DNA of 64,000 nucleotides from Aerolutibacter ruishenii (GTDB lineage Bacteria; Pseudomonadota; Gammaproteobacteria; Xanthomonadales; Xanthomonadaceae): NCBI RefSeq assembly GCF_007830115.1, contig NZ_VLKP01000003.1, positions 310,001-374,000 of the forward strand, in the 5' to 3' direction. How positions within the stretch are numbered: position 1 is the first letter of the stretch; each line of letters starts with the position of its first letter. This document shows positions 42,517 through 50,585 of this stretch, in pieces. A model generated the notes under the pieces. It made no database searches. It saw only the letters and a list, made by a program, of their open reading frames with translations, and was not told where the DNA came from. Made by a program: the position numbers and the translations under genes.

Positions 42517-44156
42517 GGCGCGCTGGCCTCCGCCTGTGCCGCTTGCATATCGGATGGCACGCCGGCCGCTCCCAGCATGTGGTCCGCGGTGCGCAGTGCG
42601 AGCGCGACCCCGGTCAGGGTGGAGTTCATCGTTGCCGACGTCGGCATCACCCCAGTGCCGCACATGAACAGGTTCTCGTGGTCGTGCGCGCGCCCCCAGG
42701 GGTCGGTCACCGAATCGGTTGGATCCGTGCCCATCGAGAGAGTGCCGGTGATGTGCTGGTTGTTGGCGAAATGCTCCGGATCGCTGTAGCGCAACTGCGT
42801 GCCGCCCATCAGCCCGGCGATCCGTGCGAAATCGGCAATGGCGGCCTTGGCGCCGGCCCGCGTGTAGTCGTCGACGTTGTAGTGGACCTGCGGGTGTGGA
42901 ATGCCCAGCGCATCCTTCTTCGTGCCCAACGTGATGCGGTTGGTCGGGTCGGGCAGGACTTCCAGCACCGTCTTGACGCTCATCTGGTGCGCGGCGCGAT
43001 AGCGCAACTGCTTGTCGAACTCCGGTCCGTACACGCCCTCCGCGATCAGCGCTTCCGTGGCCCCCAGCACCTGGGAAATGTTGGTGAAGTCCAACCGATA
43101 GGGGCTGTGTCGACGACGGAACTCGCCGTCGCGCATGGTGTTGATCGAGCTGGGGCTCTGCGGGCCGCGCCCCAGCCACAGTTCCTCGTCGGCATAGAAG
43201 GCCAACGAGGTGCTCGGGTGGTCCATCAGCTTGTGACCGACGGTGCCGGAGCGGTTGGCGATGCCGTTGGGGAAACGGTCGCTGGTGGAGAACAGCAGTA
43301 GCTTGGGACTTTCGATGCCATTCGCGGCGAGGATGAACTGCTTGCCGGTGACACGGTGCGATCCCTTGTCCGGGTCATAGTAGTGCACGGCGCTGACGCG
43401 GTCGCGTGCGTCGTGCTCGATGCGGTAGACCACCGCGTTTTCGACCAGACGCACACCGGCGGCCTCGGCGCCGGCGACCGCGACGCCACCGGTGTACTGG
43501 GCATTCACCGGGCAGATCGGCTGGCAACTGTTGTTGCCCACGCAGGCAGGCCGTCCGCCGTAGGTACGGCTGTTGCGGGCGACGGTGTTGGCGACGACCG
43601 GATACGTGCCTTCCAATCGTTCGCGGATACGGCGCATGGCCCAGGGCTCGGCCACCGGTTCCATCGGGAAGGGCTTGCTGCGCGGCGAACCGGTCTGGTC
43701 CGAGCCGCACACGCCCATGATCTCTTCGGCCTGCTGGTACCACGGGTCCAGGTCGTCGTAGCTGATCGGCCAGTCCACGCCGACGTCGTACAAGCTGCGA
43801 ATGCGTAGGTCGTTGGGTACCAGTCGCCACGCATGCGCCGCCCAGTGCCAACTGGTTCCGCCCACCGCGCGGATGTATTCGGCCGGGTACGGATAGGGAC
43901 CGGCCTGCATCAGGTAGCCGTTGTCGTCGGGTTTGTAGACCGGGTGAGGCGCCCAAGGGGAATAGGGGTAGGGCGCCATCCAGTCACTCTTGCGCGGCGA
44001 ATTGCGGAACGCGGCGACCAGACGGCCGCGGTCCATGCGCGGGCCTGCCTCCAGCATCAGCACGGAGGCTCCGCGCTTGCGCAGTGCCAGAGCGGCCAGC
44101 GCCCCGCAGATACCTGATCCGATGACAACGACATCCGCCGAGAGATTTTCAGCCAT
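42513..44156 (-). CDS. GMC-family FAD dehydrogenase, catalytic subunit (sugar/polyol/aldonate)
   Basis: A 547-residue flavoprotein. FAD-binding VVIGSGICGALAALALRK at the N-terminus, GGTSWHWAAHAWRL, and a Cys cluster CVGNNSCQPICP (about residue 215) of the kind that binds a 3Fe-4S cluster in bacterial FAD-glucose dehydrogenase. C-terminal GMC block GTGVMPTSATMNSTLTGVALA. Probably exported as a complex with the Tat-targeted small subunit, since it has no signal of its own. The substrate cannot be set from sequence: glucose, sorbitol, fructose, gluconate and 2-ketogluconate dehydrogenases share this architecture. It overlaps the small-subunit gene by 8 nt. Confidence 0.92.
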   Translation of the reverse strand: MAENLSADVVVIGSGICGALAALALRKRGASVLMLEAGPRMDRGRLVAAFRNSPRKSDWMAPYPYSPWAPHPVYKPDDNGYLMQAGPYPYPAEYIRAVGGTSWHWAAHAWRLVPNDLRIRSLYDVGVDWPISYDDLDPWYQQAEEIMGVCGSDQTGSPRSKPFPMEPVAEPWAMRRIRERLEGTYPVVANTVARNSRTYGGRPACVGNNSCQPICPVNAQYTGGVAVAGAEAAGVRLVENAVVYRIEHDARDRVSAVHYYDPDKGSHRVTGKQFILAANGIESPKLLLFSTSDRFPNGIANRSGTVGHKLMDHPSTSLAFYADEELWLGRGPQSPSSINTMRDGEFRRRHSPYRLDFTNISQVLGATEALIAEGVYGPEFDKQLRYRAAHQMSVKTVLEVLPDPTNRITLGTKKDALGIPHPQVHYNVDDYTRAGAKAAIADFARIAGLMGGTQLRYSDPEHFANNQHITGTLSMGTDPTDSVTDPWGRAHDHENLFMCGTGVMPTSATMNSTLTGVALALRTADHMLGAAGVPSDMQAAQAEASAP

Positions 44157-44685
44157 GCGCGATCTCCCGGGCAGACAGGGGCGGATTCGACCAACTGCCG
44201 TACGCGCCGTAGGCATAGGTCGGCGGCTTGAGCACGTCCGCCACGACCACGGCGTTGAGCGCGGATTCGTAGGCGATGCAGCGTGCGTCCTTGCCGTCGC
44301 CGACGACCCCGATGGCCCAGGCTCGGACGATCCGACGCGGCCATGGCGCAAGCGTCTCATGCTCCTTGTCCAGCAGCGCCTGCAACTGCAACGGATCGAT
44401 GGGTGCCTTGGCCAGCAGGTCTGCGAGTGCTTGTAGCGCCTTCGGGAAATCGGCGTACTGCGCCGCCAAGGCCGCATGCAGGCGGCCGGCCAGTCCTGCG
44501 TCCAGGACCTGGCGCCCGAGCAGGAAGGAGGATAACGGAACGAACGTGGTCGCGACCGTGTCAGTCGGTCGCGATAGCACCCACGGCACGGACAGCGATG
44601 TCGTGGCCAGCGCACCGAACAACAGGGTGCGCCGCTGTGCATTGAAGTGGGACCAGTGCGGATTGTCGCCAACTGGATCGGGCAC
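44149..44685 (-). CDS. FAD dehydrogenase small subunit (FAD-SLDH family), Tat signal
   Basis: A 178-residue chaperone-like gamma subunit. The twin-arginine signal AQRRTLLFGALATTSLS lies at residues about 16-33, so the flavoprotein is likely to hitch-hike through the Tat pathway. The body (VPLSSFLLGRQVLDAGLAGRL; PRRIVRAWAIGVVGD; YGSWSNPP at the end) fits the sorbitol-dehydrogenase small-subunit family. First of the three overlapping dehydrogenase genes. Confidence 0.88.
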   Translation of the reverse strand: MPDPVGDNPHWSHFNAQRRTLLFGALATTSLSVPWVLSRPTDTVATTFVPLSSFLLGRQVLDAGLAGRLHAALAAQYADFPKALQALADLLAKAPIDPLQLQALLDKEHETLAPWPRRIVRAWAIGVVGDGKDARCIAYESALNAVVVADVLKPPTYAYGAYGSWSNPPLSAREIAHG

Positions 44686-44722
44686 GCATAGCCTCTCTGG
44701 AAACAGGTTTTTCAGCGTCGCC

Positions 44723-47200
44723 TCAACGTTCGAACGTGCCCGCTCGGACCAGACGGTCGGAGGCGCTGCCGATCCAGACTGTGTAGGTGCCGGATGGAAT
44801 CACGAATGTCTTGCGCGAGGCGTCCCACACGCTCAGCGGGTGATGGCTGGCGTTGGGGTCAATGTCGATGGCCACACGCTGGTCGGTGCCGGGTGCGAGC
44901 TGCAGCTTGCTGAAACCGACCAGTCGCTTGGGCGGTTGCGGCAGGCCGGACCCTGACGGCACCGTGAGATATACCTGCACCACCTCCGAACCCGCGCGCG
45001 TGCCGGTGTTGCGCACGGTGGCCTCGACCCGATAAGGGGCACCATCTGTGGACGGGGCCTGCAGGCGAGGCGTTTCGATCGCGAAGGTGGTGTACGACAG
45101 CCCGTGGCCGAAGGCGAACGCGGGGCGCTTGCCGTTGGCGTCGTACCAGCGGTAGCCGATCTGCAATTGCTCGCTGTATTCGACGTGGGGAATGCCTTCT
45201 GCATCCATCACGCCAGGGTATTGCCGGGGCGTCACCGTCTCCATGAAGCCCTGGCCTTCGACCGGGAAGGTGACCGGCAACTTGCCCGACGGGTTGTGTA
45301 CGCCCAGCAGCAGGTCGGCGACGATGTGGCCATCCTCCTGTCCAGGAAACCAGACTTCCAGCATCGCTGGGCCCTTCGTGCCGAGCCAGCGAGCGGGCAG
45401 CGGCACGCCTGCGTTGTCCTTGAGCACCAGCGCGGTCTTGGCATGCGTCGGACGAGCGGTTGTCGAGCGCACGCCGAACAGGCGATCAATCATCGCGATG
45501 GTGTGGCTGTTGCGGCCGGCGTTGTCGCCGCCGTCGAAGGAGAGCGCCTTGGGCAGCGGGGCGTACCAGTCAAGGGAGTCGCCGCGGGCGGTCAGTTTCC
45601 CGCCCGATTTGTCGGCGAAGGTCGCGCGATCCGCGCCTTCCTCGGCGACGGTACCGGCCATGATGACGACCGCATCAGCGTTGGCGGCAGCCTGGAGCAC
45701 GTCATCGAAACCCGCCGCCTTGCCATCGATGGTCGCATCGCCGTTTGCATCGTCCACCAGCGCCAGTCGCACATCGACGGCGGTGTTGCCGGTCTGCGCG
45801 TAGATGGCGCGAAGCCCATCGACGGGGGTGACGGTGTAGAAGGGCACCACATCCGAACTGCCGCCGCCGGCACCCATGACCTTGCCCACCACTGAACCGC
45901 CTGCGACCGCCTGCTGCGCATAGATCTGGCTTGCCTTGCCGACCAGCAACACCCGTTTTGCGTCATGTGGCAGCGGTAGCGCGCCGTTGTTCTGCAGCAA
46001 CACCGCGGTCTCCACGCCAATCGCACGTGCCTGCCTGCCGCCGCCCTCCACATCCAGATCCTGTTGCACGATCGGTTTGTCGAACACGCCGAACTTGAAC
46101 ATCTGCACGTAGCGGCGCCGCAGTGCGGTGTCGATGTCGGCCATGGACAGCTCGCCGGCATCCAGCGCGGCGCGCAGCTTGTCGGGGGCGAAGAACTGCG
46201 GCAACGGCATCTCGTGGTCGAGTCCCGCGCGCATCGCCTTCGCCGTGCTCTTGGCGGCGAAGAAGTCGGACTGCACATAGCCCTGGAAGCCCCACTGGCG
46301 CCGCAGAACGTTGGTAAGCATCTCCTCGTTCTCGCAAGCGAACGCGCCGTTGAGCGCGTTATAGGAGCACATCACCGCACCGGCCTCGCCGTCCTTGATC
46401 GTCATCTCGAACGGCAGCAGGTACATCTCGTGCAACACCTGCGGATCGATGCGTTCGCGCACCGACATGCGGTTGGTTTCCTGTTCGTTGCCCACGTAGT
46501 GCTTGGCGACGGCAATCAGGCCCTTGCCCTGCACGGCGCGCGTCTCGGCCACCGACATCACACCGGCCAGGTAGGGATCCTCTCCCTTGTATTCGAAGTT
46601 GCGGCCGGCCAGCGGCAGCCGCGCAAGGTTCATGCCCGGCGCCTCGAACACATGCAGCGCCAGCCGGCTGCCTTCCTCACCCATCAGCTCGCCGAATGCG
46701 GTCGCCACGTGGGGATCGAACGACGCAGCGATGGCGAGCGCCGACGGCACTGCCGTGGCCTTGGCGGAGGACGGGTGGAAATAGACCGCGTTGTCGACGT
46801 ACAGGCCATTGACGTACGCCATGTCGGGCGGGGTATCGAGCCCGACGCAGTCGTTCTGGCCGATGCCGACCGGGCCGTTGGTGATGCGCAGCGTCGGGAT
46901 TCCCAGTGCGGGAATCCCGGTGGTGTGGCGGGCACCCTTGCAGTGCGGCAACTCGGGCACGATCTCCGGTACCGCTCCGGTCAGCTGCTGGGCCTTCTGC
47001 TCGAAGCTCATCGCGGCCAGCAGCAGGTCGGCCCTGCGCCCGGGGTCCATGCCCTTGTCCATCCATGGCAGGCCAGTCGTTGAGGCGCGGCTCATTCCAG
47101 CCCCCTTGGTCGGAGTGCTGGCGCAACCCGGCAAGGCCAGCACCGCTGCCACCAGTGCGATCGCGGGAAAGAGATGGCCTCGAAAGGATAGGGGCACCAT
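44723..47200 (-). CDS. GH3 beta-glucosidase lipoprotein
   Basis: An 825-residue secreted glycosidase. Signal peptide with lipobox ALPGCAS (Cys about residue 26) predicts an outer-membrane or periplasmic lipoprotein. GH3 N-terminal barrel: KHYVGNEQETNRM, and the nucleophile Asp in YVQSDFFAAKST (SDF rather than the usual SDW). The alpha/beta sandwich contains VVIMAGTVAEEGADR, and a fibronectin-III-like C-terminal domain follows. ATG 47200 has AGGGA 7 nt upstream; ATG 47215 is an alternative. It lies 37 nt upstream of the dehydrogenase genes, so sugars it frees could be oxidised by them. A GC-rich hairpin (47234-47262) precedes it. Confidence 0.92.
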   Translation of the reverse strand: MVPLSFRGHLFPAIALVAAVLALPGCASTPTKGAGMSRASTTGLPWMDKGMDPGRRADLLLAAMSFEQKAQQLTGAVPEIVPELPHCKGARHTTGIPALGIPTLRITNGPVGIGQNDCVGLDTPPDMAYVNGLYVDNAVYFHPSSAKATAVPSALAIAASFDPHVATAFGELMGEEGSRLALHVFEAPGMNLARLPLAGRNFEYKGEDPYLAGVMSVAETRAVQGKGLIAVAKHYVGNEQETNRMSVRERIDPQVLHEMYLLPFEMTIKDGEAGAVMCSYNALNGAFACENEEMLTNVLRRQWGFQGYVQSDFFAAKSTAKAMRAGLDHEMPLPQFFAPDKLRAALDAGELSMADIDTALRRRYVQMFKFGVFDKPIVQQDLDVEGGGRQARAIGVETAVLLQNNGALPLPHDAKRVLLVGKASQIYAQQAVAGGSVVGKVMGAGGGSSDVVPFYTVTPVDGLRAIYAQTGNTAVDVRLALVDDANGDATIDGKAAGFDDVLQAAANADAVVIMAGTVAEEGADRATFADKSGGKLTARGDSLDWYAPLPKALSFDGGDNAGRNSHTIAMIDRLFGVRSTTARPTHAKTALVLKDNAGVPLPARWLGTKGPAMLEVWFPGQEDGHIVADLLLGVHNPSGKLPVTFPVEGQGFMETVTPRQYPGVMDAEGIPHVEYSEQLQIGYRWYDANGKRPAFAFGHGLSYTTFAIETPRLQAPSTDGAPYRVEATVRNTGTRAGSEVVQVYLTVPSGSGLPQPPKRLVGFSKLQLAPGTDQRVAIDIDPNASHHPLSVWDASRKTFVIPSGTYTVWIGSASDRLVRAGTFER

Positions 47201-47233
47201 GGATAGTCCCTGCATGCTGAGTCGAATGGTCCG

Positions 47234-47262
47234 ACCACGACCGGTGGTATGCCGGTCGTGGT
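47234..47262 (-). promoter_or_regulatory. Perfect hairpin between doxX and the beta-glucosidase gene
   Basis: 11-bp perfect arms (ACCACGACCGG with CCGGTCGTGGT) enclose a 7-nt loop. There is no T-tract on either strand, so it is not a classical terminator. It could be an operator or a transcript-processing/stabilising hairpin within the doxX-to-GH3 transcript. Confidence 0.5.
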
Positions 47263-47287
47263 GCGTTACGGATCACGACGTCGTGCG

Positions 47288-47674
47288 CTACTTCCGGCGG
47301 TTTGACAGCACGGCATCCAGGCTGTATCGGCCCGCGCCCGTGGTCCAAAGGATCAGGAAACCACCCGCCATGGCGATGTTCTTCAACAGGTTGACCTGTT
47401 GCGTTGGGTCGGCGACGTTGCCGTGGAACAGGATGCCGCTGGCGAGGCAGAACAGCGTGAAGGCGATTGCCAGCCAGCGAGTTGCAAATCCGGCCAGGAT
47501 TGCCAGCCCACCGCCGAGTTCAAGGAGGATCACCAGCGGCAGCAATACGCCGGGCACGCCCATGGATTCCATGTATTGCTGGCTGGCGGCATAACCCGCG
47601 ATCTTGCCCCAGCCGGAAATGATGAAGATCAGGGACAGGCCCAGGCGGCCCAACAGATTGGCGAAATCGTTCAC
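47288..47674 (-). CDS. DoxX-family membrane protein
   Basis: A 128-residue protein with four membrane helices (LGLSLIFIISGWGKI; LLPLVILLELGGGLAILAGF; WLAIAFTLFCLASGIL; NIAMAGGFLILWTTGAG), the DoxX/DoxD fold. The family is linked to thiosulfate:quinone or other redox chemistry, but most members are uncharacterised. The GTG at 47674 (VNDFANLLGR) follows GGGAGA and gives a proper first helix. Same strand as the beta-glucosidase, 87 nt upstream. Confidence 0.85.
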   Translation of the reverse strand: MNDFANLLGRLGLSLIFIISGWGKIAGYAASQQYMESMGVPGVLLPLVILLELGGGLAILAGFATRWLAIAFTLFCLASGILFHGNVADPTQQVNLLKNIAMAGGFLILWTTGAGRYSLDAVLSNRRK

Positions 47675-47836
47675 GCAGCTCTCCCAAATCAACCGTGAGC
47701 CGGGCATGAGGGTCGGCAGGGAATCGTTACGAACACGGCCAGATCTTCGCTAACCGGTTGATGGATCGGTGAAATTCCACCCTCGGCCGCACTCCCAGGC
47801 CCGGCCCTCCCCAGGAAGCTGTGGCACCATTCAACC

Positions 47837-48389
47837 ATGGCCACCACCTACTATTTCTTAGACACCGAGTGGGCCGATGTAACCGGCAGCGAGCTGGTGA
47901 GCCTGGCGTTGGTGAACGAGGACGGTGATCGCCACTTTTACGCCGAGCGAGCCCGATCTGCCCGAGAGCCCTACCGATTTCGTTCGTCAAAGCGTCTACC
48001 CGCTACTCGACCGCGGCGGCGCGGCCCTGCCGGATGCCGCCCTGACGACCGAGCTGCGCGCCTTCCTCAGCGAGGCCGACGCGCCGGCGGTGTTGGCGGA
48101 TTTCCCGAACGACCTTCAGCTGCTGCGGTATGCCTTGGATGGATTTGAGCTCCCTGATGACCAGGTGGCTGCGTGCGGCCCCCGGCCGGCCCCGGTCATG
48201 ACGCGTATGTCCAAGGAAGGCCTTCCGGGATTGCTGGTGGAAGATTGGTTCGCGGCCCATCCAGAACATAGGGCCAGACGCCACCATGCCTTGGTAGATG
48301 CGCGGGCCTTGCGGATGGCGTGGCTGGTGGCGACCGACCGCATCCCTGCTCCGGCGTGGGCCCACTCCTACCGCCGCGCCCGGGGATAG
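47837..48389 (+). pseudogene. Frameshifted DEDDh-type 3'-5' exonuclease-like gene
   Basis: The N-terminus MATTYYFLDTEWADVTGSELV, with the D-x-E metal motif, is open from 47837 but shifts frame near 47950. The rest continues in another frame (PDLPESPTDFVRQSVYPLL onward) to the stop at 48389, ending with HHALVDARALRMAW, the H-x4-D signature. Removing one base near 47953 would give ...FYAEEPDLPE... and a continuous protein of about 183 residues, like the Rv2179c/DUF5051 exoribonuclease group. Either a recent frameshift or an assembly error. Confidence 0.78.
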
Positions 48390-48410
48390 CGGCATGGCGT
48401 CTATCCCCGG
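48380..48410. terminator. Hairpin at the end of the exonuclease-like gene
   Basis: 10-bp perfect arms CCGGGGATAG/CTATCCCCGG around an 11-nt loop; the arms include the TAG stop. No T-tract follows, so termination is uncertain. A second small dyad (GTGATCG/CGATCAC, 48461-48481) abuts the tRNA-like gene. Confidence 0.4.
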
Positions 48411-48481
48411 TATGCTTGCCCCATGAACCGCCTGAGCCAGCTCGACCCTCGAATACCGGCGTGATCGCATCGATCGATCAC

Positions 48482-48584
48482 GCCCCTGTTGCTCATGTTG
48501 GTCAGAGCGCCGGCCTTATACCCCGGTGAGAGCACGCGCCAGATAAGCGCGTACACGTCGGTTCGATTCCGACCAGGGGCACCA
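48482..48584 (+). tRNA. Atypical tRNA-like gene, anticodon perhaps UAU (Ile)
   Basis: A perfect 7-bp acceptor stem GCCCCTG/CAGGGGC ends with ACCA. The T-arm is perfect (GTCGG TTCGATT CCGAC) and the D-arm normal (GCTC...GAGC, with GG in the loop). An anticodon arm at 48510-48526 has loop CTTATAC (anticodon TAT) but a C-C mismatch at its top pair. Instead of a 4-5 nt variable region there are about 30 nt (48527-48556), which contain a second stem-loop, CGCGC CAGATAA GCGCG, that itself looks like an anticodon arm with GAT. At 103 nt it could be a long-variable-arm tRNA, a tRNA with an insertion, or a fusion of two tRNA pieces. It borders the accessory island, so it may be the integration site. 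Confidence 0.5.
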
Positions 48585-48587
48585 CCG

Positions 48588-49214
48588 TCAGCGACGGAAG
48601 AAACGCTCCACTTGCGCGCCATGACAGCGCTTGTACTTGCTGCCGCTGCCGCACAGGCACGGTGCATGCTCGCGCAATCCCGCACCGAGTGACTGGCCCA
48701 GGAAATCCCTCGCCTGCAGCAGGGGCTGGATTTCATTGGCGGGCACACTGACCTCGCCATACTGGGATGATCGCTCGCCGCGGTTCATCACCTGGACAAT
48801 CGCTTCGGACATCTGGATGAAGTGCTTGATTAGTAGGTCATCACGTAGCGGCATGCGGACATTGTCGATGGCCAAGCCCTCGTAGCGTCTGCGCGGATCC
48901 GGTACGAAAAGAATACGTGTCTCACCTTCGGGCTTTGGCGTGATGTCGACCAGTTCCCCTACGGGGCTGATCCACACGGCATGGAACTCTGCTTCCACCA
49001 GCACGTGGGGCCATTCCCACAGCTGCCAACCGCACAGCATCTGGCCGCCATCCTGCGCGACCTTGGCCTGCACGTTGGGAAAGCACTCGTGCACGATCGC
49101 GTCGGCTTCCGGCTGTACATCGAGATAGACCGGTTCTGCGCCGCGCACGACCGAATCGGCTAGGCGCCGCACCGCACGGGTGATTTCCGGGGGTGTGGTG
49201 GTGACTACGCTCAT
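48588..49214 (-). CDS. SEC-C motif protein of unknown function
   Basis: A 208-residue protein ending in a SEC-C zinc-binding motif (APCLCGSGSKYKRCHG), as in the C-termini of SecA and YecA-type proteins. The preceding 150 residues (QMLCGWQLWEWPHVLVEAEFHAVW; LFVPDPRRRYEGL) look like a small alpha/beta domain I cannot name. The stop lies only 3 nt past the tRNA-like CCA end on the opposite strand. It is 45 nt downstream of the KfrA-type gene, same strand, suggesting one accessory operon. Confidence 0.8.
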   Translation of the reverse strand: MSVVTTTPPEITRAVRRLADSVVRGAEPVYLDVQPEADAIVHECFPNVQAKVAQDGGQMLCGWQLWEWPHVLVEAEFHAVWISPVGELVDITPKPEGETRILFVPDPRRRYEGLAIDNVRMPLRDDLLIKHFIQMSEAIVQVMNRGERSSQYGEVSVPANEIQPLLQARDFLGQSLGAGLREHAPCLCGSGSKYKRCHGAQVERFFRR

Positions 49215-49259
49215 GGCACTGCTCCTTGCGATCGTTGCGCCGGGTTTTCTCTACGCAGG

Positions 49260-50312
49260 CTATGGCGCCGGCGTCTCTTCCGATGAGATCCGCTTGGCGC
49301 CTTTGCCGCCGGCACTGGCCGGCTGCAGCTGGGCCAACAGCGGCTCCAAGGTGCTCAGGCGCACTGTGGCGCGCAGGGTTTCCGCTTCGGCCTGCTCGCG
49401 TCGTTCCCGCTCCTGGGCCAGCTCGGTCCGGGCCTGTGCGAGGTCTTGCCGAGCGGCGTCCAAACTCTGAGCGTCTTGGCCCCAGCGCACCTGCAGCGCC
49501 TGGTGTTCGGCCGCCGTCAGGCGCAGCGTATCGAGCTCGCCCTGTTGCGTCTGGATGGTCTGGCGCAGCTGCGCCACCTCCTTTTCCAGTCGAGTGTGAC
49601 GCTCCAGCCACTGGCCGTTTTCCCGGTTGAGCTGCACCAGATCGTGGTTCTTGGCGGTCAACGCCTCGTTGGCCTGGCGCAGGGTGACCTGCAGTTCCTG
49701 CACCTGGTGCTCGTGCCGGCGTTGCTCCTGCTCGCGCTGGTCTTTGACCGAGGTGCGGTAGTGCTCAAGGGCTTCCCTGGCATGCTCGTGCTTCTGCTCC
49801 AGGGAGCGCGCGTGGCTTTCGTGCTCTGCCAGCCGCGCCGTGAGGCCGGCAATGCGCTCCTCCAGTTGGGCCAGTTCGGTGGTGCGGCTGGCCACCTCGC
49901 CCTTGGCGGCTTCGCTCGCCTCGCGTTCTGTCTGCAGAGCTGTCTCGGTGCGCTGAAGCTGCACACTGAGGTTCCCGGCCTCTTGCCGGGCCTGTTCCAA
50001 GGCTTGGGTGCGCTCGTGCAACTCGGCTTGGAACCGTTCCTGTGCCTGCGCGACCATCGTTTCGGCCTCGACATGCAGCCGTTCGGCCAGACGACCGACC
50101 AAGTCCTGCAGGGCGTCGCTGATCGCGATTTTGGCGCCTGGGCCTTGCCCTTCCTCCTCTTCCAGCTCCTTCAGGTGGCGGTGGATGGTGGTTTTGGACC
50201 CGGTGTTGCCCAGCGCCACGCGGACGGCGTCTACCGAGGGGTTCTTGCCTTCGGCCCGGAGGCTGTCCCGGGCACGCTGCACATCGCTTTTGTACAAGCC
50301 AGACCGAGCCAT
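49260..50312 (-). CDS. KfrA-type DNA-binding coiled-coil protein
   Basis: A 350-residue protein. The N-terminal 60 residues match the KfrA N-terminal DNA-binding domain (YKSDVQRARDSLRAEGKNPS; NTGSKTTIHRHLKELEEEE), followed by about 240 residues of uninterrupted heptads rich in Glu, Gln, Ala and Arg, i.e. a long coiled coil. KfrA of plasmid RK2 is an autorepressor and scaffold for plasmid partition. Homologues on chromosomes usually mark integrative elements. The ATG at 50312 follows GAGAGG. A 17-bp dyad (50340-50356) lies just upstream, suited to autorepression. Confidence 0.88.
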   Translation of the reverse strand: MARSGLYKSDVQRARDSLRAEGKNPSVDAVRVALGNTGSKTTIHRHLKELEEEEGQGPGAKIAISDALQDLVGRLAERLHVEAETMVAQAQERFQAELHERTQALEQARQEAGNLSVQLQRTETALQTEREASEAAKGEVASRTTELAQLEERIAGLTARLAEHESHARSLEQKHEHAREALEHYRTSVKDQREQEQRRHEHQVQELQVTLRQANEALTAKNHDLVQLNRENGQWLERHTRLEKEVAQLRQTIQTQQGELDTLRLTAAEHQALQVRWGQDAQSLDAARQDLAQARTELAQERERREQAEAETLRATVRLSTLEPLLAQLQPASAGGKGAKRISSEETPAP

Positions 50313-50339
50313 GCGTCCTCTCCGGTTATTGCGTAATGT

Positions 50340-50356
50340 ATTACATACCATGTAAT
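50340..50356. promoter_or_regulatory. Operator-like dyad upstream of the KfrA-type gene
   Basis: Perfect 7-bp arms ATTACAT/ATGTAAT around ACC. Overlapping partial copies flank it: GTAAT-GT-ATTAC at 50333-50344 and the palindrome GTAATTAC at 50352-50359. This nested A/T-rich symmetry in a GC-rich genome, 28 nt from the start codon, is a likely KfrA-type autoregulatory site covering its promoter. Confidence 0.7.
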
Positions 50357-50406
50357 TACGTACTATTCAACGTCGAGGATGGCCGAGACTACGGCCTAAA
50401 CATCAA

Positions 50407-50431
50407 GCGGGATAATGTTGAATTATCCCGC
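50407..50431. promoter_or_regulatory. 25-bp perfect dyad in the leader of the OLD-nuclease gene
   Basis: 10-bp arms GCGGGATAAT/ATTATCCCGC with a 5-nt centre GTTGA, about 155 nt upstream of the OLD-family start. No T-tract follows on either strand. Could be an operator for the defence operon or a recombination/processing site. Confidence 0.55.
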
Positions 50432-50585
50432 GTGACAAGCGCCTTGGCCATTTCCAGCCGTCAAAACAGTACGAAACCGCCCAGGACTGGCGATCGCTGG
50501 GTAGTATGGCCCAGAGCGAAAAGGAGGCCAGCCGGGGTGCAAGCAGGCGCCGCCACCGAACTCTTTGGCCATCAAAGGACTGTGC

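Noticed and set aside
50407-50431. Possible Xer/dif-type recombination site
   Set aside because: ATAAT/ATTAT parts recall dif, but the outer arms and the 5-nt centre do not match XerC/XerD sites.
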